From assembly GCF_039839785.1 (NCBI RefSeq), contig NZ_JBDOQT010000002.1, positions 706,961-770,960 of the forward strand: a DNA stretch of 64,000 nucleotides, written 5' to 3'. A program made the position numbers and the translations under genes. The first letter of the stretch is position 1, and every line of letters begins with the position of its first letter. Shown piece by piece: positions 54,032 through 63,896 of the stretch. The notes under the pieces were generated by a model that had not been told where the DNA came from, searched no databases, and worked only from the letters and a program-made list of their open reading frames with translations. The DNA comes from Pelagibius sp. CAU 1746. GTDB lineage: Bacteria > Pseudomonadota > Alphaproteobacteria > Kiloniellales > Kiloniellaceae.

Positions 54032-55555
54032 ATGCTCAAGACGATTGCCCCGGCGGCGATGAACGCCGCAACCGACGCCCCCGGCGACAAGGCCGAAGGC
54101 ATCGCCGCCATCCGCCGGACCGCGGCCAAGTGGTCCAGCCTGCTGATCCTCGCCGTGGTGCCCGCCGTGGCCGCCACCGCCTGGCTGAACGGCAACCCCT
54201 GGCTGGCGCCGACCCTGGCGTCCCTGGTCGTGGCCGTCTTCGCGTTGGGGATCTGGAAGAGCATTGGCGGCGACGCCGCCGCGACCCGCTACGTCATCGC
54301 CGTCGCCACCGTGGTGCAGGTCTCCCTCATGGTCCTTGCCGCCGCCGGCCCCTGGCAGATCGACTTCCATATGATCTACTTCGCGGCCCTGGCCATGCTG
54401 GTCGCCTTCTGCGACTGGCGCACCATTCTGGTGGCCGCGGCGGCAACAGCAATCCATCACTTGAGCCTGAACTTCCTGATGCCTTGGGCGGTCTTCCCGG
54501 ACGGCGCCAACTTCGCCCGCGTGGTCTTCCACGCGGTCATCGTCGTGCTGGAGGTCGTGGTGCTGATCCTGCTGAGCCACAAGCTGGTCAGTCTCTTCGA
54601 CGGCGCCGCCGCGGCCGTCGCCAAGGCCGAGTCCGCCGCGGCGGAAACCGAGAAGCTGGGCCGCGAGCAGCAGGAGTTGCAGGCCCGCAGCGCGCGGGAG
54701 CGGCAGGAGTTGCTGCAATCCCTGGCCGACAGCTTCGAGGCCAAGGTGAAGGGCGCGGTGACGCAGATCCGCGCCTCCTTGGACGACATGCAGGGCGAAA
54801 CCGGGATCATGCTGAAACGCGCCGAGGAGACCGAGGGCACGGCGACCCAGGTGGCCGACACCGCCGGCACCACCGCGGCGAAGATGGACACCATCGCCGG
54901 AGCCGTGACGGAGCTCTCCACCTCGGTCAGCGAGATCACCGCGCGGGTGCGCGAGACCGCCGACATCGCCTCCAAGGCCGAAGGCAAGACCGATATCACC
55001 ACCGAACAGGTCGCCGAGCTGGCCGACGCGGTGGCCGGCATCTCGCAGGTCGTCGAACTGATCGCCGAGATTGCCGAGCAGACCAACCTGCTGGCCCTCA
55101 ACGCCACCATCGAGGCGGCGCGCGCCGGCGAGGCCGGCAAGGGCTTCGCGGTGGTCGCCAGCGAGGTCAAGAACCTGGCCACCCAGACCGCCAAGGCGAC
55201 CGAGGACATCACCGGACGCATCGAGAAAGTCCAGGGCTCGACCAAGACCACGGTCGACGCCATCGGCGAGATCCGCGGCATCATCAACCAGCTCAACGAG
55301 CACGCCGTGAAGATCGCCGGCGCGGTCGAGGAGCAGGACGCGACGACCCGCGACATCTCCCGCAACATTCAGGACGCCGCGGGCGGCAGCCGGGAGATGA
55401 ACGGCGCCATGGCCTCGGTGCGGGAGAATTCCCAGACGACCAGCCAGTCGGTGAACAAGGTGATGGAGGCCTCGGCCCTCGTCAGCCGCCACACAGCGGA
55501 GCTGGACGGGAATCTCTCGGAGTTGCTGGACGGGCTGCGCGCCAACGGCGGTTGA
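54032..55555 (+). CDS. Methyl-accepting chemotaxis protein with multi-TM sensor
   Basis: Chemoreceptor of 507 aa. Residues about 30-190 hold five to six hydrophobic spans with no large periplasmic domain, including the segment [18 protein letters not shown], which has paired His residues. A coiled coil follows, then the MCP signalling domain with the hairpin tip [25 protein letters not shown] sequence near residue 345. The sensor type suggests that ligand or redox sensing takes place in the membrane. No che genes are in the window. Confidence 0.92.
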   Translation: MLKTIAPAAMNAATDAPGDKAEGIAAIRRTAAKWSSLLILAVVPAVAATAWLNGNPWLAPTLASLVVAVFALGIWKSIGGDAAATRYVIAVATVVQVSLMVLAAAGPWQIDFHMIYFAALAMLVAFCDWRTILVAAAATAIHHLSLNFLMPWAVFPDGANFARVVFHAVIVVLEVVVLILLSHKLVSLFDGAAAAVAKAESAAAETEKLGREQQELQARSARERQELLQSLADSFEAKVKGAVTQIRASLDDMQGETGIMLKRAEETEGTATQVADTAGTTAAKMDTIAGAVTELSTSVSEITARVRETADIASKAEGKTDITTEQVAELADAVAGISQVVELIAEIAEQTNLLALNATIEAARAGEAGKGFAVVASEVKNLATQTAKATEDITGRIEKVQGSTKTTVDAIGEIRGIINQLNEHAVKIAGAVEEQDATTRDISRNIQDAAGGSREMNGAMASVRENSQTTSQSVNKVMEASALVSRHTAELDGNLSELLDGLRANGG

Positions 55556-55690
55556 CCGCCTCTCCCCGCCCCCTCACCGCCGCCGCGCCGCCTGACCGCT
55601 TGCCTCGGGCGGCGCGTCTGCCTATGCCTAGTCGCCGGCGGCGAGCGCGGCGAGTCGCCGCTGTGCCACAGCGAAGGGAAACAGGCGGGC

Positions 55691-56278
55691 ATGAAGGACG
55701 TGAACCGGGCTTGGCAACGCATGCTCTCCGGCCGGCGCCTCGACCTGCTGGACCCATCGCCCCTCGACATCGAGATCGAAGACATCGCACATGGCCTGGC
55801 CCGCGTGGCCCGCTGGAACGGCCAGACCAGCGGCGATTCGGCCTTCTCGGTGGCGCAACACAGCCTGCTGGTGGACGACATCGCCGGAGGCCTGCGCCCG
55901 AAGCTGGACGCCGCCGGGCACCTCTCGGCGGTGCTGCACGATGCCGCGGAATACGTCATCGGCGATCTCATCACTCCCTTCAAGTCCGCCGTCGGGGTCG
56001 ACTACAAGGCCCTGGAGGCCCGGCTCATGACCGCGGTGCGCCTGCGCTTCGGCCTGCCGGCGCAAGAGCCGGAGGATTTGAAGACGCTGATCAAGCGCGC
56101 GGACCGGATCGCCGCCTATCTGGAAGCGACGCAGCTCGCCGGTTTCTCACCCAGCGAGGCGCGCCGCCTCTTCGGCCATCACAAGCGCTTCGACGGCATC
56201 GCGTTGAAGCCTTGGCCGGCGGGAAAAGCGAAGCGGCTTTTCATGGATCGCTGCAACACCCTCGCAAAAGGCTTATAA
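55691..56278 (+). CDS. HD-domain phosphohydrolase (YfbR-like)
   Basis: Protein of 195 aa. HD motif residues occur in SVAQHSLLV and AVLHDAAEYVIGD; the final Asp is in IKRADRIAAYLEA. This is the YfbR/5'-deoxynucleotidase-like arrangement, and the N-terminal LDLLDPSPLDIEIEDIAHGL segment is seen in relatives. It likely removes phosphate from nucleotides. It stands alone; the 3' neighbour is a 487-nt gap. Confidence 0.87.
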   Translation: MKDVNRAWQRMLSGRRLDLLDPSPLDIEIEDIAHGLARVARWNGQTSGDSAFSVAQHSLLVDDIAGGLRPKLDAAGHLSAVLHDAAEYVIGDLITPFKSAVGVDYKALEARLMTAVRLRFGLPAQEPEDLKTLIKRADRIAAYLEATQLAGFSPSEARRLFGHHKRFDGIALKPWPAGKAKRLFMDRCNTLAKGL

Positions 56279-56765
56279 TCAATTCATCGGGATGCTAACC
56301 TGTGCGTGGGAGAGGTTGGGGACTCTTCCACGAGGAGTCGCAACCAGGGGGAGAGCCCGACCCGGAACATCTCCGCTTGGGAGACGAAGGGCGCGGGGAC
56401 GACGTACATGCCATTCGCAGACAGCCTTGACGAACCCCAAAACAAACCCCTGGGCGCGGAGCCGCCTGCCTGCCGGGTCAAGCAGCGCGTCCCTGGCAGC
56501 CCTCTTCGCGGCGCGACCGCTCCCCTCGACAGAGCGGTATCCTGTCTTCCGGCCGGCCGTTCCGGGAAAGTCAGGACGCATTCATGACACCGCCTTGCCG
56601 TGAAGGCTCCCGCCCGACCCCGCTGCCGACAGCCGACCTATGCAGTGCCCCGCGGCAAGAACTCTTGTCGTGCCTCAAGGAAATTTCAGCTTCGAACAGG
56701 TCGCCGTGGGACGACCTGCGGAGCGATGTCCGCAGCTATGTGAGCCGGGAGTTTCCAAGGGCGAC
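56279..56765. other. Gene-free stretch with structured, group II intron-like 5' sequence
   Basis: No convincing gene lies in these 487 nt, though weak frames cross it on both strands. At 56302 the sequence GTGCGTGGGAGAGG resembles a group II intron 5' end (GUGYG). A double stem follows: GGTTG (56314-56318) with CAACC (56341-56345), enclosing GACTC (56321-56325) with GAGTC (56335-56339). No domain V or reverse transcriptase is present, so at most a remnant. The 3' half shows nothing recognisable. Confidence 0.35.
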
Positions 56766-57284
56766 ATGCATCGGGTGAGTCACAGAAGGGCAGCGAACCA
56801 GGCCGTGGGCCCGCTGCGGGTCACGGCGGACTTCGAGTTCGTTTCGCCCGTGCTGGCGGAAGCCATGGCGTATTGGCTGGAAATCAAGGGCGACGCACCC
56901 TTTCCCCGGCGCGGCGACCTGGTGCCGGAGAGATTCGTAACGCTGTGGCCCCACATGCTCATGGTCGACGTCATCGACGGCGGCCAGGACTACTTCCTGC
57001 GCCTTTTCGGTCAGAAACTCGTCGACTCCTATGGCGAGCAGACGGGACGCCGCTCTTCGGAAGCCAAAGTGCCGGAACTGGTGCGCCAGCGTTCCAAGCA
57101 GCTCTTCGACTTCTGCGTGGTTCACGCCACTCCGACCTATGCCTATTGGCCCGAAACCGGGAGCAAGCGGCGCACCTTGATCGATGTCGAAGCCCTCTGC
57201 CTGCCGCTGTCGAGCGACGGAAGGTCGCTGGATCGCCTCATGTCTCTCAATGTAAACTCGCGCCGAGAGAAGAAGGACAAGTAG
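56766..57284 (+). CDS. PAS domain-containing protein (PAS_5-like)
   Basis: Protein of 172 aa. Starting at ATG 56766 (AAGGGC upstream), it contains FEFVSPVLAEAMAYWLEIKGD, then DLVPERFVTLWPHMLMVDVIDGG and LFGQKLVDSYGEQTGR, the pattern of PAS_5 (DUF1335-like) proteins in alphaproteobacteria. It has no output domain, so may be a stand-alone sensor or adaptor. It lies 61 nt ahead of the hopanoid operon on the same strand; co-transcription is possible. Confidence 0.8.
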   Translation: MHRVSHRRAANQAVGPLRVTADFEFVSPVLAEAMAYWLEIKGDAPFPRRGDLVPERFVTLWPHMLMVDVIDGGQDYFLRLFGQKLVDSYGEQTGRRSSEAKVPELVRQRSKQLFDFCVVHATPTYAYWPETGSKRRTLIDVEALCLPLSSDGRSLDRLMSLNVNSRREKKDK

Positions 57285-57345
57285 CCGCCGGGTCCGCGCC
57301 GCCAGCGGACCAACCGAAGGCGGCTGCGAAAGGAACCCGCAAACC

Positions 57346-58557
57346 GTGCTTTCGACTTTTCCGGAGCCCTCGATGCTCCTCGGGATCGCCGCGCTTTCCC
57401 TGCTGATCTGGATCTACCTGCTGAGCCTGCGCGGCGGGTTCTGGCGCTCGGCCGAACGGCTGACCCCTGCCCCGGAGCCGCAGGACTCCCGGCCGGGCGG
57501 CGCCTGGCCCGCCGTCACCGCCGTCGTGCCGGCGCGTAACGAGGCCGAGGTCATCGCCGAGAGCCTGACCTCGCTGCTGGAGCAGGACTATCCCGGCAGC
57601 CTGACGGTGCTGCTGGTCGACGACCACAGCGACGACGACACGGCGGCCCTCGCCCGCGCGGCGGCGGCGCGCAGCCGCCATCCCGAGCGTTTCGAGCTGC
57701 TGCGCGCCGAGGCCCTGCCACCGGGTTGGACCGGGAAACTCTGGGCCCTGCAGCAGGGAGCTCAGGCCGCCGGGGCGGCGAGCGACTTCCTGTGGTTCAG
57801 CGACGCCGACATCCACCAGCCGCCGGATACGCTGCGCCGCCTGGTCGCCAAGGCGGAGGCCGAGCGGCGCGACATGGTCTCCCTCATGGTCGCGCTGACC
57901 TGCCAGAGTTTTTGGGAGCGCCTGCTGATTCCCCCCTTCATCTACTTCTTCCAGAAGCTCTATCCCTTCGCCTGGGTGAAGGATCCCGGGGCGAAGACCG
58001 CGGCGGCGGCGGGCGGCTGCATCCTGCTGCGCCGCGCGGCCCTGCAGCGCGTCGGCGGTGTGGCGGCGATCCGCGACGCCCTGATCGACGACTGCTCCCT
58101 CGCCGCCGCGGTGAAGGCCAGCCGCCCACCGGAAAGCGGCGGCATCTGGCTGGGCCTGGCGGAGGGCGCCCGTTCGATCCGCCCCTACAGCGGACTGGGG
58201 GCGATCTGGAACATGGTGGCGCGCACCGCCTACACCCAGCTTCACCACTCCCCGCTGCTGCTCGCCGGCACGCTGGCCGGCATGGCGCTCACCTACCTGG
58301 CGCCGCCGCTGCTGCTGCTCGCCGCGCCCTGGCACCAGCAGCCCTGGACGGCGCTCCTCGCCGGCTTGACCTGGCTGCTGATGAGCCTCTCTCTGCTGCC
58401 GACGCTCCGGCTCTACCGCCAGCCCTGGTGGATTGCGCCTTTGCTGCCGCTGGCCGCTGGCCTATACAGCGCCATGACGTTCGATTCGGCCTGGCGTCAC
58501 TGGCGCGGCGTCGGCGGCCAGTGGAAGGGCCGCGTCCAGGGCCGCCACGCGGGTTAG
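57346..58557 (+). CDS. hpnB: Hopene-associated glycosyltransferase
   Basis: GT2-type membrane glycosyltransferase (403 aa) that sits with hopanoid genes in many bacteria. An N-terminal TM (MLLGIAALSLLIWIYLLSL) is followed by the GT-A domain (VTAVVPARNEAEVIAESL; DDHSDDD; FSDADI) and three or four C-terminal TM spans. Start GTG 57346 with AAAGGAA upstream; ATG 57373 is an alternative. Its biochemical role in hopanoid glycosylation is not firmly established. First gene of the hpn operon. Confidence 0.94.
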   Translation: MLSTFPEPSMLLGIAALSLLIWIYLLSLRGGFWRSAERLTPAPEPQDSRPGGAWPAVTAVVPARNEAEVIAESLTSLLEQDYPGSLTVLLVDDHSDDDTAALARAAAARSRHPERFELLRAEALPPGWTGKLWALQQGAQAAGAASDFLWFSDADIHQPPDTLRRLVAKAEAERRDMVSLMVALTCQSFWERLLIPPFIYFFQKLYPFAWVKDPGAKTAAAAGGCILLRRAALQRVGGVAAIRDALIDDCSLAAAVKASRPPESGGIWLGLAEGARSIRPYSGLGAIWNMVARTAYTQLHHSPLLLAGTLAGMALTYLAPPLLLLAAPWHQQPWTALLAGLTWLLMSLSLLPTLRLYRQPWWIAPLLPLAAGLYSAMTFDSAWRHWRGVGGQWKGRVQGRHAG

Positions 58558-58607
58558 ACCCCGGCACCTTTGGCTCACCCGTCCCTGCCCGTCTATGATT
58601 GAGGCTG

Positions 58608-59522
58608 ATGACTGACACAGGCGAAAACACCGCGGGAGTCGAGACACCGTCGGGCAAGGGCGCGGCGGACGAGAACTTCCCCGTCGGCTCCTGGCTGCTG
58701 CCGGCGGCGCTGCGCCCGCATGTCGCGACCTACTATGCCTTCGCCCGCGCCATCGACGACATCGCCGACAACCCGGATCTCGCGCCCGAGGACAAGATCG
58801 CCCGCCTCTCCGCCTTCGAGGCGGAACTCACCGACCCCGCGGCCTGCTCCGCCGCCTCACCGCGGCCCGGCCTGGAAAAGGCGGCGCGCCTGCGCGAGAG
58901 CCTGGCCGCAACAAAGGTCACGGCGGCGCGCGGCACGGACCTCGTCGCCGCCTTCAAGCAAGACGCAGTGAAGGGACGCTACGCCGACTGGGGCGAGCTG
59001 CTCGGCTATTGCCGGCTCTCGGCCAATCCGGTCGGCCGCTACCTGCTGGACCTGCACGGCGAGGACCCGGCGGGCTACGGCGCCTCCGACGCGCTCTGCA
59101 CCGCCCTGCAGATCCTCAATCACCTGCAGGACTGCCAAGACGACTACCACGAGCTCGACCGGGTCTACCTGCCCGGCGACTGGCTGGCCGCCGAGGGCCT
59201 GGACGTCACGGTGCTGGACTTGACGGCAAGCCCGGCCGGTTTCCGCCGGCTGCTGGACCGCTGCCTGGACGGGGTCGATGTCCTGCTGGAGGACGCCGAG
59301 ACCCTGCCGGGCCGGCTGCGCTGCGCGCGCCTGGCCATGGAATCGGCGGTCATCGTGCAACTGGCCAGGCGGCTGACGGTCCTGCTGCGCCGAGGCGATC
59401 CCCTGGCCGGGCGCGTCGCCCTCAGCCGCGCCGACTTCATTGTCTGCGGCCTCAAGGGCGTGCTGGGCGTACAGTTCGCGCGCCTCTTCGGACGCCATCA
59501 GCCGGCAGATCAACGGGGATGA
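58608..59522 (+). CDS. hpnC: Squalene synthase HpnC (hydroxysqualene-forming)
   Basis: Trans-isoprenyl diphosphate synthase-fold enzyme (304 aa) that, in the HpnCDE route, turns presqualene diphosphate into hydroxysqualene. Aspartate motifs are YAFARAIDDIADN near the N-terminus and QDCQDDYHELDRVYLP. Start ATG 58608 has GAGG upstream. It is 50 nt after hpnB, and 21 nt before hpnD. Confidence 0.95.
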   Translation: MTDTGENTAGVETPSGKGAADENFPVGSWLLPAALRPHVATYYAFARAIDDIADNPDLAPEDKIARLSAFEAELTDPAACSAASPRPGLEKAARLRESLAATKVTAARGTDLVAAFKQDAVKGRYADWGELLGYCRLSANPVGRYLLDLHGEDPAGYGASDALCTALQILNHLQDCQDDYHELDRVYLPGDWLAAEGLDVTVLDLTASPAGFRRLLDRCLDGVDVLLEDAETLPGRLRCARLAMESAVIVQLARRLTVLLRRGDPLAGRVALSRADFIVCGLKGVLGVQFARLFGRHQPADQRG

Positions 59523-59543
59523 GCGGCGGATGAGGGCGCAGGC

Positions 59544-60395
59544 ATGACGACCGCGGCGACGATCGAAACCGCGCAGGCTCACGTGCGCGAGGTGGCGACC
59601 CGCTCCGACTCCTCCTTCCTGTGGGGCATGCGCCTGCTGCCGCGCCCGCGCCGCGAGGCCATGTACGCCATCTACGCCTTCTGCCGCGAGGTCGACGACA
59701 TCGCCGACGAGGACGGCACGCTGGCGCAAAAACAGCAAGCGCTCGCCGCCTGGCGCGAGGAGATCGAACGCCTCTATGCCGGTGCGCCAAGCCGCCCCAC
59801 GGCCAAGGCGCTGCTGCGGCCGCTGCGCGACTACGGCCTGCCCAAGGACGAATTCCTGGCCATCATCGACGGCATGGAGATGGACGCCCGCGAGGATATC
59901 CGCGCGCCCAGCCTGGCCGACTTCCGCCTCTACTGCCGCCGCGTCGCCGGAGCGGTGGGAGTGCTGTCGGTGCACGCCTTCGGCGCCACGGAGCCGGAAG
60001 CGCGCGAGCTGGCGCTGGCCGAGGGCGACGCCCTGCAGTTCACCAATATCCTGCGCGACCTGGCCGAGGACGCCCGGCGCGGCCGCCTCTATCTGCCGCG
60101 CGAGCTGCTGCAACGCCACGGCATCGACTCGACCGACCCCATGACGGTGCTGGCCGACCCGCGCCTGCCGGCGGCCTGCCGCGACCTTGCCGCCCTGGCC
60201 GAAGAACGCTTCGCGGAGGCCGAGCGCCTCATGCTCCGCTGCGCCCGCGGCCCCATGCGTCCGGCCCGCATCATGCTGGCGATCTACCGCCGCCTGCTGA
60301 CCCGCCTGGAGCGGGACGACTGGCGGGACGTCACGGCGCGGGTCAGCCTGCCCAAGGCGGAGAAGCTCTGGATCGCCTTGAGGAGCTGCTTCTAG
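59544..60395 (+). CDS. hpnD: Presqualene diphosphate synthase HpnD
   Basis: Condenses two farnesyl diphosphates into presqualene diphosphate (283 aa). Motifs: MYAIYAFCREVDDIADE (first Asp motif) and NILRDLAEDARRGRLYLP (second). It is paired with HpnC, the usual two-enzyme replacement for classic squalene synthase. Short 3-nt gap to hpnE supports an operon. Confidence 0.95.
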   Translation: MTTAATIETAQAHVREVATRSDSSFLWGMRLLPRPRREAMYAIYAFCREVDDIADEDGTLAQKQQALAAWREEIERLYAGAPSRPTAKALLRPLRDYGLPKDEFLAIIDGMEMDAREDIRAPSLADFRLYCRRVAGAVGVLSVHAFGATEPEARELALAEGDALQFTNILRDLAEDARRGRLYLPRELLQRHGIDSTDPMTVLADPRLPAACRDLAALAEERFAEAERLMLRCARGPMRPARIMLAIYRRLLTRLERDDWRDVTARVSLPKAEKLWIALRSCF

Positions 60396-60398
60396 GTC

Positions 60399-61721
60399 AT
60401 GAACGGACCCATCTCCCGCGATCGCCCTTCTCCGGGGCGCGTGCACGTCGTCGGCGCCGGTCTTGCCGGGCTGTCGGCGGCCCTGCGGCTGGGCAAACTG
60501 GGCCGCCCGGTCACGCTCTACGAAGCCGCCGCTCAAGCCGGCGGGCGCTGCCGCTCCTACGTCGACGCCAAGCTGGAGCGCAGCATCGACAACGGTAATC
60601 ACCTGCTGCTGGCAGCCAACACCGCTGCGCTGGATTTCGTTGCGGAGATCGGCGCCAGCGACACCCTGGCGCAGCCGGCCCGCACCGCCTTTCCCTTTCT
60701 CGACCTTGCCAGCGGCGAAAGCTGGACCGTCGCGCCCAGCAGCGGCCCCATCCCCTGGTGGATCTTCAGCGCCGCCAAGCGCATCCCCGGCACCGCGGCC
60801 GGCGATTACCTCGCGGCCTGGAAGTTGGCCTTCGCCGGCGCGGACGACACCGTCGCCGACTGTCTCGGCGACCGCGGCCCTCTGTGGGAGCGTTTCTGGG
60901 TGCCGCTGACCATTGCGGCGCTCAATACCCATCCGCGGGAGGCCTCCGCCCGGCTGCTGTGGATGGTGGTGCGGGAATCCTTCGCCAAGGGCGCCGCCGC
61001 CTGCCGCCCTTTTATCGCCAAGCAGGGCCTCAGCCAGACCTTCGTCGACCCGGCCCTGGCGGCCATCCGCGCGCAGGGCGGCAAAATCGCCTTCGGCCGG
61101 CGCCTGCGCGCCCTGAGCTTCGAGGGCGAGCGCGTCGCCGCGCTGGACTTCGGCGAACAGCGGGTGGCGGTCGCCCCGGGTGAAACCGTGGTGATCGCGC
61201 TGCCGCCGGCGGGTGCCGCCGACCTGCTGCCCGGCCTGCAGGCGCCGCGCGACGCCAGGCCGATCGTCAACGCTCATATCCGCCTGCCCGAAGGCGCCAC
61301 GCCGCGCCGCCGGCTGGCGCCCGACCTGCCGATCCTGGGCCTGGTGGGCGGCGCCACCGACTGGCTGTTCCTGCGCGGCGACGTGGTGAGCCTGACGGCC
61401 AGCGCCGCCGAGGAGCTGGCCGAGCGCCCGGCCGAGGAGGTCGCGGCGCTGCTGTGGCGCGACACCGCCCAAGCCCTCGGCCTGTCCCCGGACCTGTCCC
61501 CGGGCCTGGACCCGCAGGCCGCGCCGGTGATCCGCATCATCAAGGAAAAGCGGGCCACCCTGGCCCAGACCCCGGCGGCCTTGAAGCTGCGGCCCGGCCC
61601 GCGCACCCGCTGGACCAACCTGGCGCTGGCCGGCGACTGGACCGATACCGGCTATCCCGCGACCATCGAATCGGCGGTGCGCTCCGGCGCCGCCGCCGCC
61701 CGGTTGCTCGTGACGCCGTGA
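60399..61721 (+). CDS. hpnE: Hydroxysqualene dehydroxylase HpnE
   Basis: FAD-dependent amine-oxidase-type enzyme (440 aa) that reduces hydroxysqualene to squalene. Dinucleotide motif VHVVGAGLAGLSAALRLG and the following ARG-type GGRCRSY segment are visible; the C-terminal GDWTDTGYPATIESAVRSG is the final FAD motif. It is the third step of the HpnCDE pathway and feeds Shc, 157 nt downstream. Confidence 0.95.
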   Translation: MNGPISRDRPSPGRVHVVGAGLAGLSAALRLGKLGRPVTLYEAAAQAGGRCRSYVDAKLERSIDNGNHLLLAANTAALDFVAEIGASDTLAQPARTAFPFLDLASGESWTVAPSSGPIPWWIFSAAKRIPGTAAGDYLAAWKLAFAGADDTVADCLGDRGPLWERFWVPLTIAALNTHPREASARLLWMVVRESFAKGAAACRPFIAKQGLSQTFVDPALAAIRAQGGKIAFGRRLRALSFEGERVAALDFGEQRVAVAPGETVVIALPPAGAADLLPGLQAPRDARPIVNAHIRLPEGATPRRRLAPDLPILGLVGGATDWLFLRGDVVSLTASAAEELAERPAEEVAALLWRDTAQALGLSPDLSPGLDPQAAPVIRIIKEKRATLAQTPAALKLRPGPRTRWTNLALAGDWTDTGYPATIESAVRSGAAAARLLVTP

Positions 61722-61878
61722 CGCCCGCCGCGCCTGGGGCTTGCCAGGGGCCCCACCCTTGGTCAGAATTCCCATTAAGGGCCGCTGATTCGCAGGCGGC
61801 CGGGGGGAACAAAGACAGCTTCGGGGAGTCGACAGGGAATTGGGATCCATTGCATGAGGCCGAGCGCCTGAGACCGAG

Positions 61879-63879
61879 ATGACCAGCAGTACCGTCGCCA
61901 GAGACCCCAACGCCCCCGCCGCGCGCCCCTGTACACCCTGTCAGCCCGCGCCCTTGCCCGACCTCGACGCCGTCGACGCCCTTGTCGGCGAGATGCGGGC
62001 CGCGCTGCAGGCGGAGCAGCGCCCGGACGGCCATTGGCTCTTCGAGCTGGAGGCCGACGCCACCATCCCCGCAGAGTACATCTTCCTGCAGCACTTCCTG
62101 GGGCAGGTCGATACCCCGAAGTTCCGCGAGCTCGAGCCCAAACTGGCCAAGCATCTGCGCGCCATCCAAGGCGCGCACGGCGGCTGGCCGTTGTTTCACG
62201 ACGGGGATCTGGACATCTCCGCCAGCGTGAAGGCCTACTTCGCCCTGAAGCTGGCCGGCGACGACCCCGAAGCGCCGCACATGCTGCGTGCCCGCACGGC
62301 CATCCTGGCCGTCGGCGGCGCCGCGCAATCCAACGTCTTCACCCGGATCGCCCTGGCCCTCTTCGGCCAGGTGCCCTGGCGCGCGGTGCCGGAAATGCCG
62401 GTCGAGATCATGCTGCTGCCGCGCTGGTTCCCCTTCCACCTGTCGAAGGTGTCCTACTGGTCGCGCACGGTGATCGCGCCGCTGCTCATCGTCATGGACA
62501 AGAAGCCGGAGGCGGCGAACCCGCGCGGCGTCGATATCCGCGAGCTCTTCGTCGAAGCGCCCGAGCACGCGCACTACCAGATGAACGCGACCGGAAGTCC
62601 CCTGGGCGCGATCTTCGCCGGCATCGACCGGGTGCTGCGCCTCAGCGACCCGCTGCGCCCACGCGCCAAGCGCCAGAAGGCGATCCACGCGGCCATGGAG
62701 TTCGTCAAGGAGCGCCTGAACGGCGAGGACGGCCTGGGCGGTATCTTCCCGGCCATGGCCAATGCCGCCATGGCCTTTCACGCGCTGGGCTATGACTGGA
62801 ACGACCGGGACTACAGCCTGACCCGCGAGGCCATCGACCGCCTGCTGTTCCACCGCCGCGACGGCAGCGTCACCTGCCAGCCCTGCCTGTCGCCGATCTG
62901 GGACACCTGCCTGGCCGCCCACGCGATGCTGGAAGCCGGCGAGCCGGGCGGCAGCGACACCTTCACCCGCGCCTTCGACTGGCTGCTGGAGCGCGAGATC
63001 ACCGAGGTGCGCGGCGACTGGGCCTGGCGCCGCGCCGAGGCGCCGGTCGGCGGCTGGCCCTTCCAGTACAACAACGCCCACTATCCCGACGTGGACGACA
63101 CGGCGGTGGTGGTCATGGCGATGGACCGTGCCGGCTCCGAGGCCAGCAAAGGGGCGATGGAACGCGCCGCCAAGTGGGTCATCGCCATGCAGAGCAAGAA
63201 CGGCGGCTGGGGCGCCTTCGACGCGGACAACGCCTTCGAATACCTGAACCACATCCCCTTCGCCGACCACGGCGCCCTGCTGGACCCGCCGACGGTGGAC
63301 GTTTCGGCGCGCTGCCTTTCCATGCTGGCGCAGCTCGGCTACGGGCGCGACAACACCGTGGTGCGCCGCGGCCTGGACTACGTGCGCCGCGAGCAGGAAG
63401 AAGACGGCTCCTGGTACGGGCGCTGGGGTGTCAACTACGTCTATGGCACCTGGTCGGTGCTCTGCGCCCTCAATGCCTGCGGCGAGGACATGCAGGCGCC
63501 CTACGTGCGCAAGGCCGTGAACTGGCTGAAGGACCGCCAGCAGCCGGACGGCGGCTGGGGCGAGGACTGCGCGACCTACTGGCTGGAGCGGCGCGACGAG
63601 GCAAAGGCCTCGACCGCCTCGCAGACCGCCTGGGCGCTGCTCGGCCTGATGGCCGCCGGCGAGGTGGAGAGCGATGCCGTCAAGCGCGGCGTCGCCTACC
63701 TGCAGGGCCTGCCGCGCGAGGGCGCACGCTGGGCCGAGGACTACTGGACCGGCAACGGTTTCCCGCGGGTCTTCTACCTGAAGTACCACGGCTACAGCGC
63801 CTACTTCCCGCTCTGGGCCCTGGCGCGCTACCGCAACCTGATGCGCAGCAACGAGCGACGCGTCAGCCACGGCATGTAG
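61879..63879 (+). CDS. shc: Squalene-hopene cyclase
   Basis: Membrane-associated class II cyclase (666 aa) that converts squalene to hopene/hopanol. The catalytic acid motif DVDDTA starts at residue 404. QW repeats are seen, for example QSKNGGWGAFDA and QQPDGGWGE, and the C-terminal FYLKYHGYSAYFPLWALARY is diagnostic. Length agrees with alphaproteobacterial Shc. Last complete gene of the hopanoid operon. Confidence 0.97.
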   Translation: MTSSTVARDPNAPAARPCTPCQPAPLPDLDAVDALVGEMRAALQAEQRPDGHWLFELEADATIPAEYIFLQHFLGQVDTPKFRELEPKLAKHLRAIQGAHGGWPLFHDGDLDISASVKAYFALKLAGDDPEAPHMLRARTAILAVGGAAQSNVFTRIALALFGQVPWRAVPEMPVEIMLLPRWFPFHLSKVSYWSRTVIAPLLIVMDKKPEAANPRGVDIRELFVEAPEHAHYQMNATGSPLGAIFAGIDRVLRLSDPLRPRAKRQKAIHAAMEFVKERLNGEDGLGGIFPAMANAAMAFHALGYDWNDRDYSLTREAIDRLLFHRRDGSVTCQPCLSPIWDTCLAAHAMLEAGEPGGSDTFTRAFDWLLEREITEVRGDWAWRRAEAPVGGWPFQYNNAHYPDVDDTAVVVMAMDRAGSEASKGAMERAAKWVIAMQSKNGGWGAFDADNAFEYLNHIPFADHGALLDPPTVDVSARCLSMLAQLGYGRDNTVVRRGLDYVRREQEEDGSWYGRWGVNYVYGTWSVLCALNACGEDMQAPYVRKAVNWLKDRQQPDGGWGEDCATYWLERRDEAKASTASQTAWALLGLMAAGEVESDAVKRGVAYLQGLPREGARWAEDYWTGNGFPRVFYLKYHGYSAYFPLWALARYRNLMRSNERRVSHGM

Positions 63880-63896
63880 CCCGGAATTCTCAGGCT

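Noticed and set aside
56306..56587. 93-aa plus-strand frame in the gap after the HD gene
   Set aside because: Codon bias is poor, no motif is visible and the DNA is better explained by RNA-like stems.
58857..61910. 1017-residue minus-strand frame across hpnC-hpnE
   Set aside because: Antisense shadow of three well-supported hopanoid genes; no domain or motif seen and no plausible start signal.
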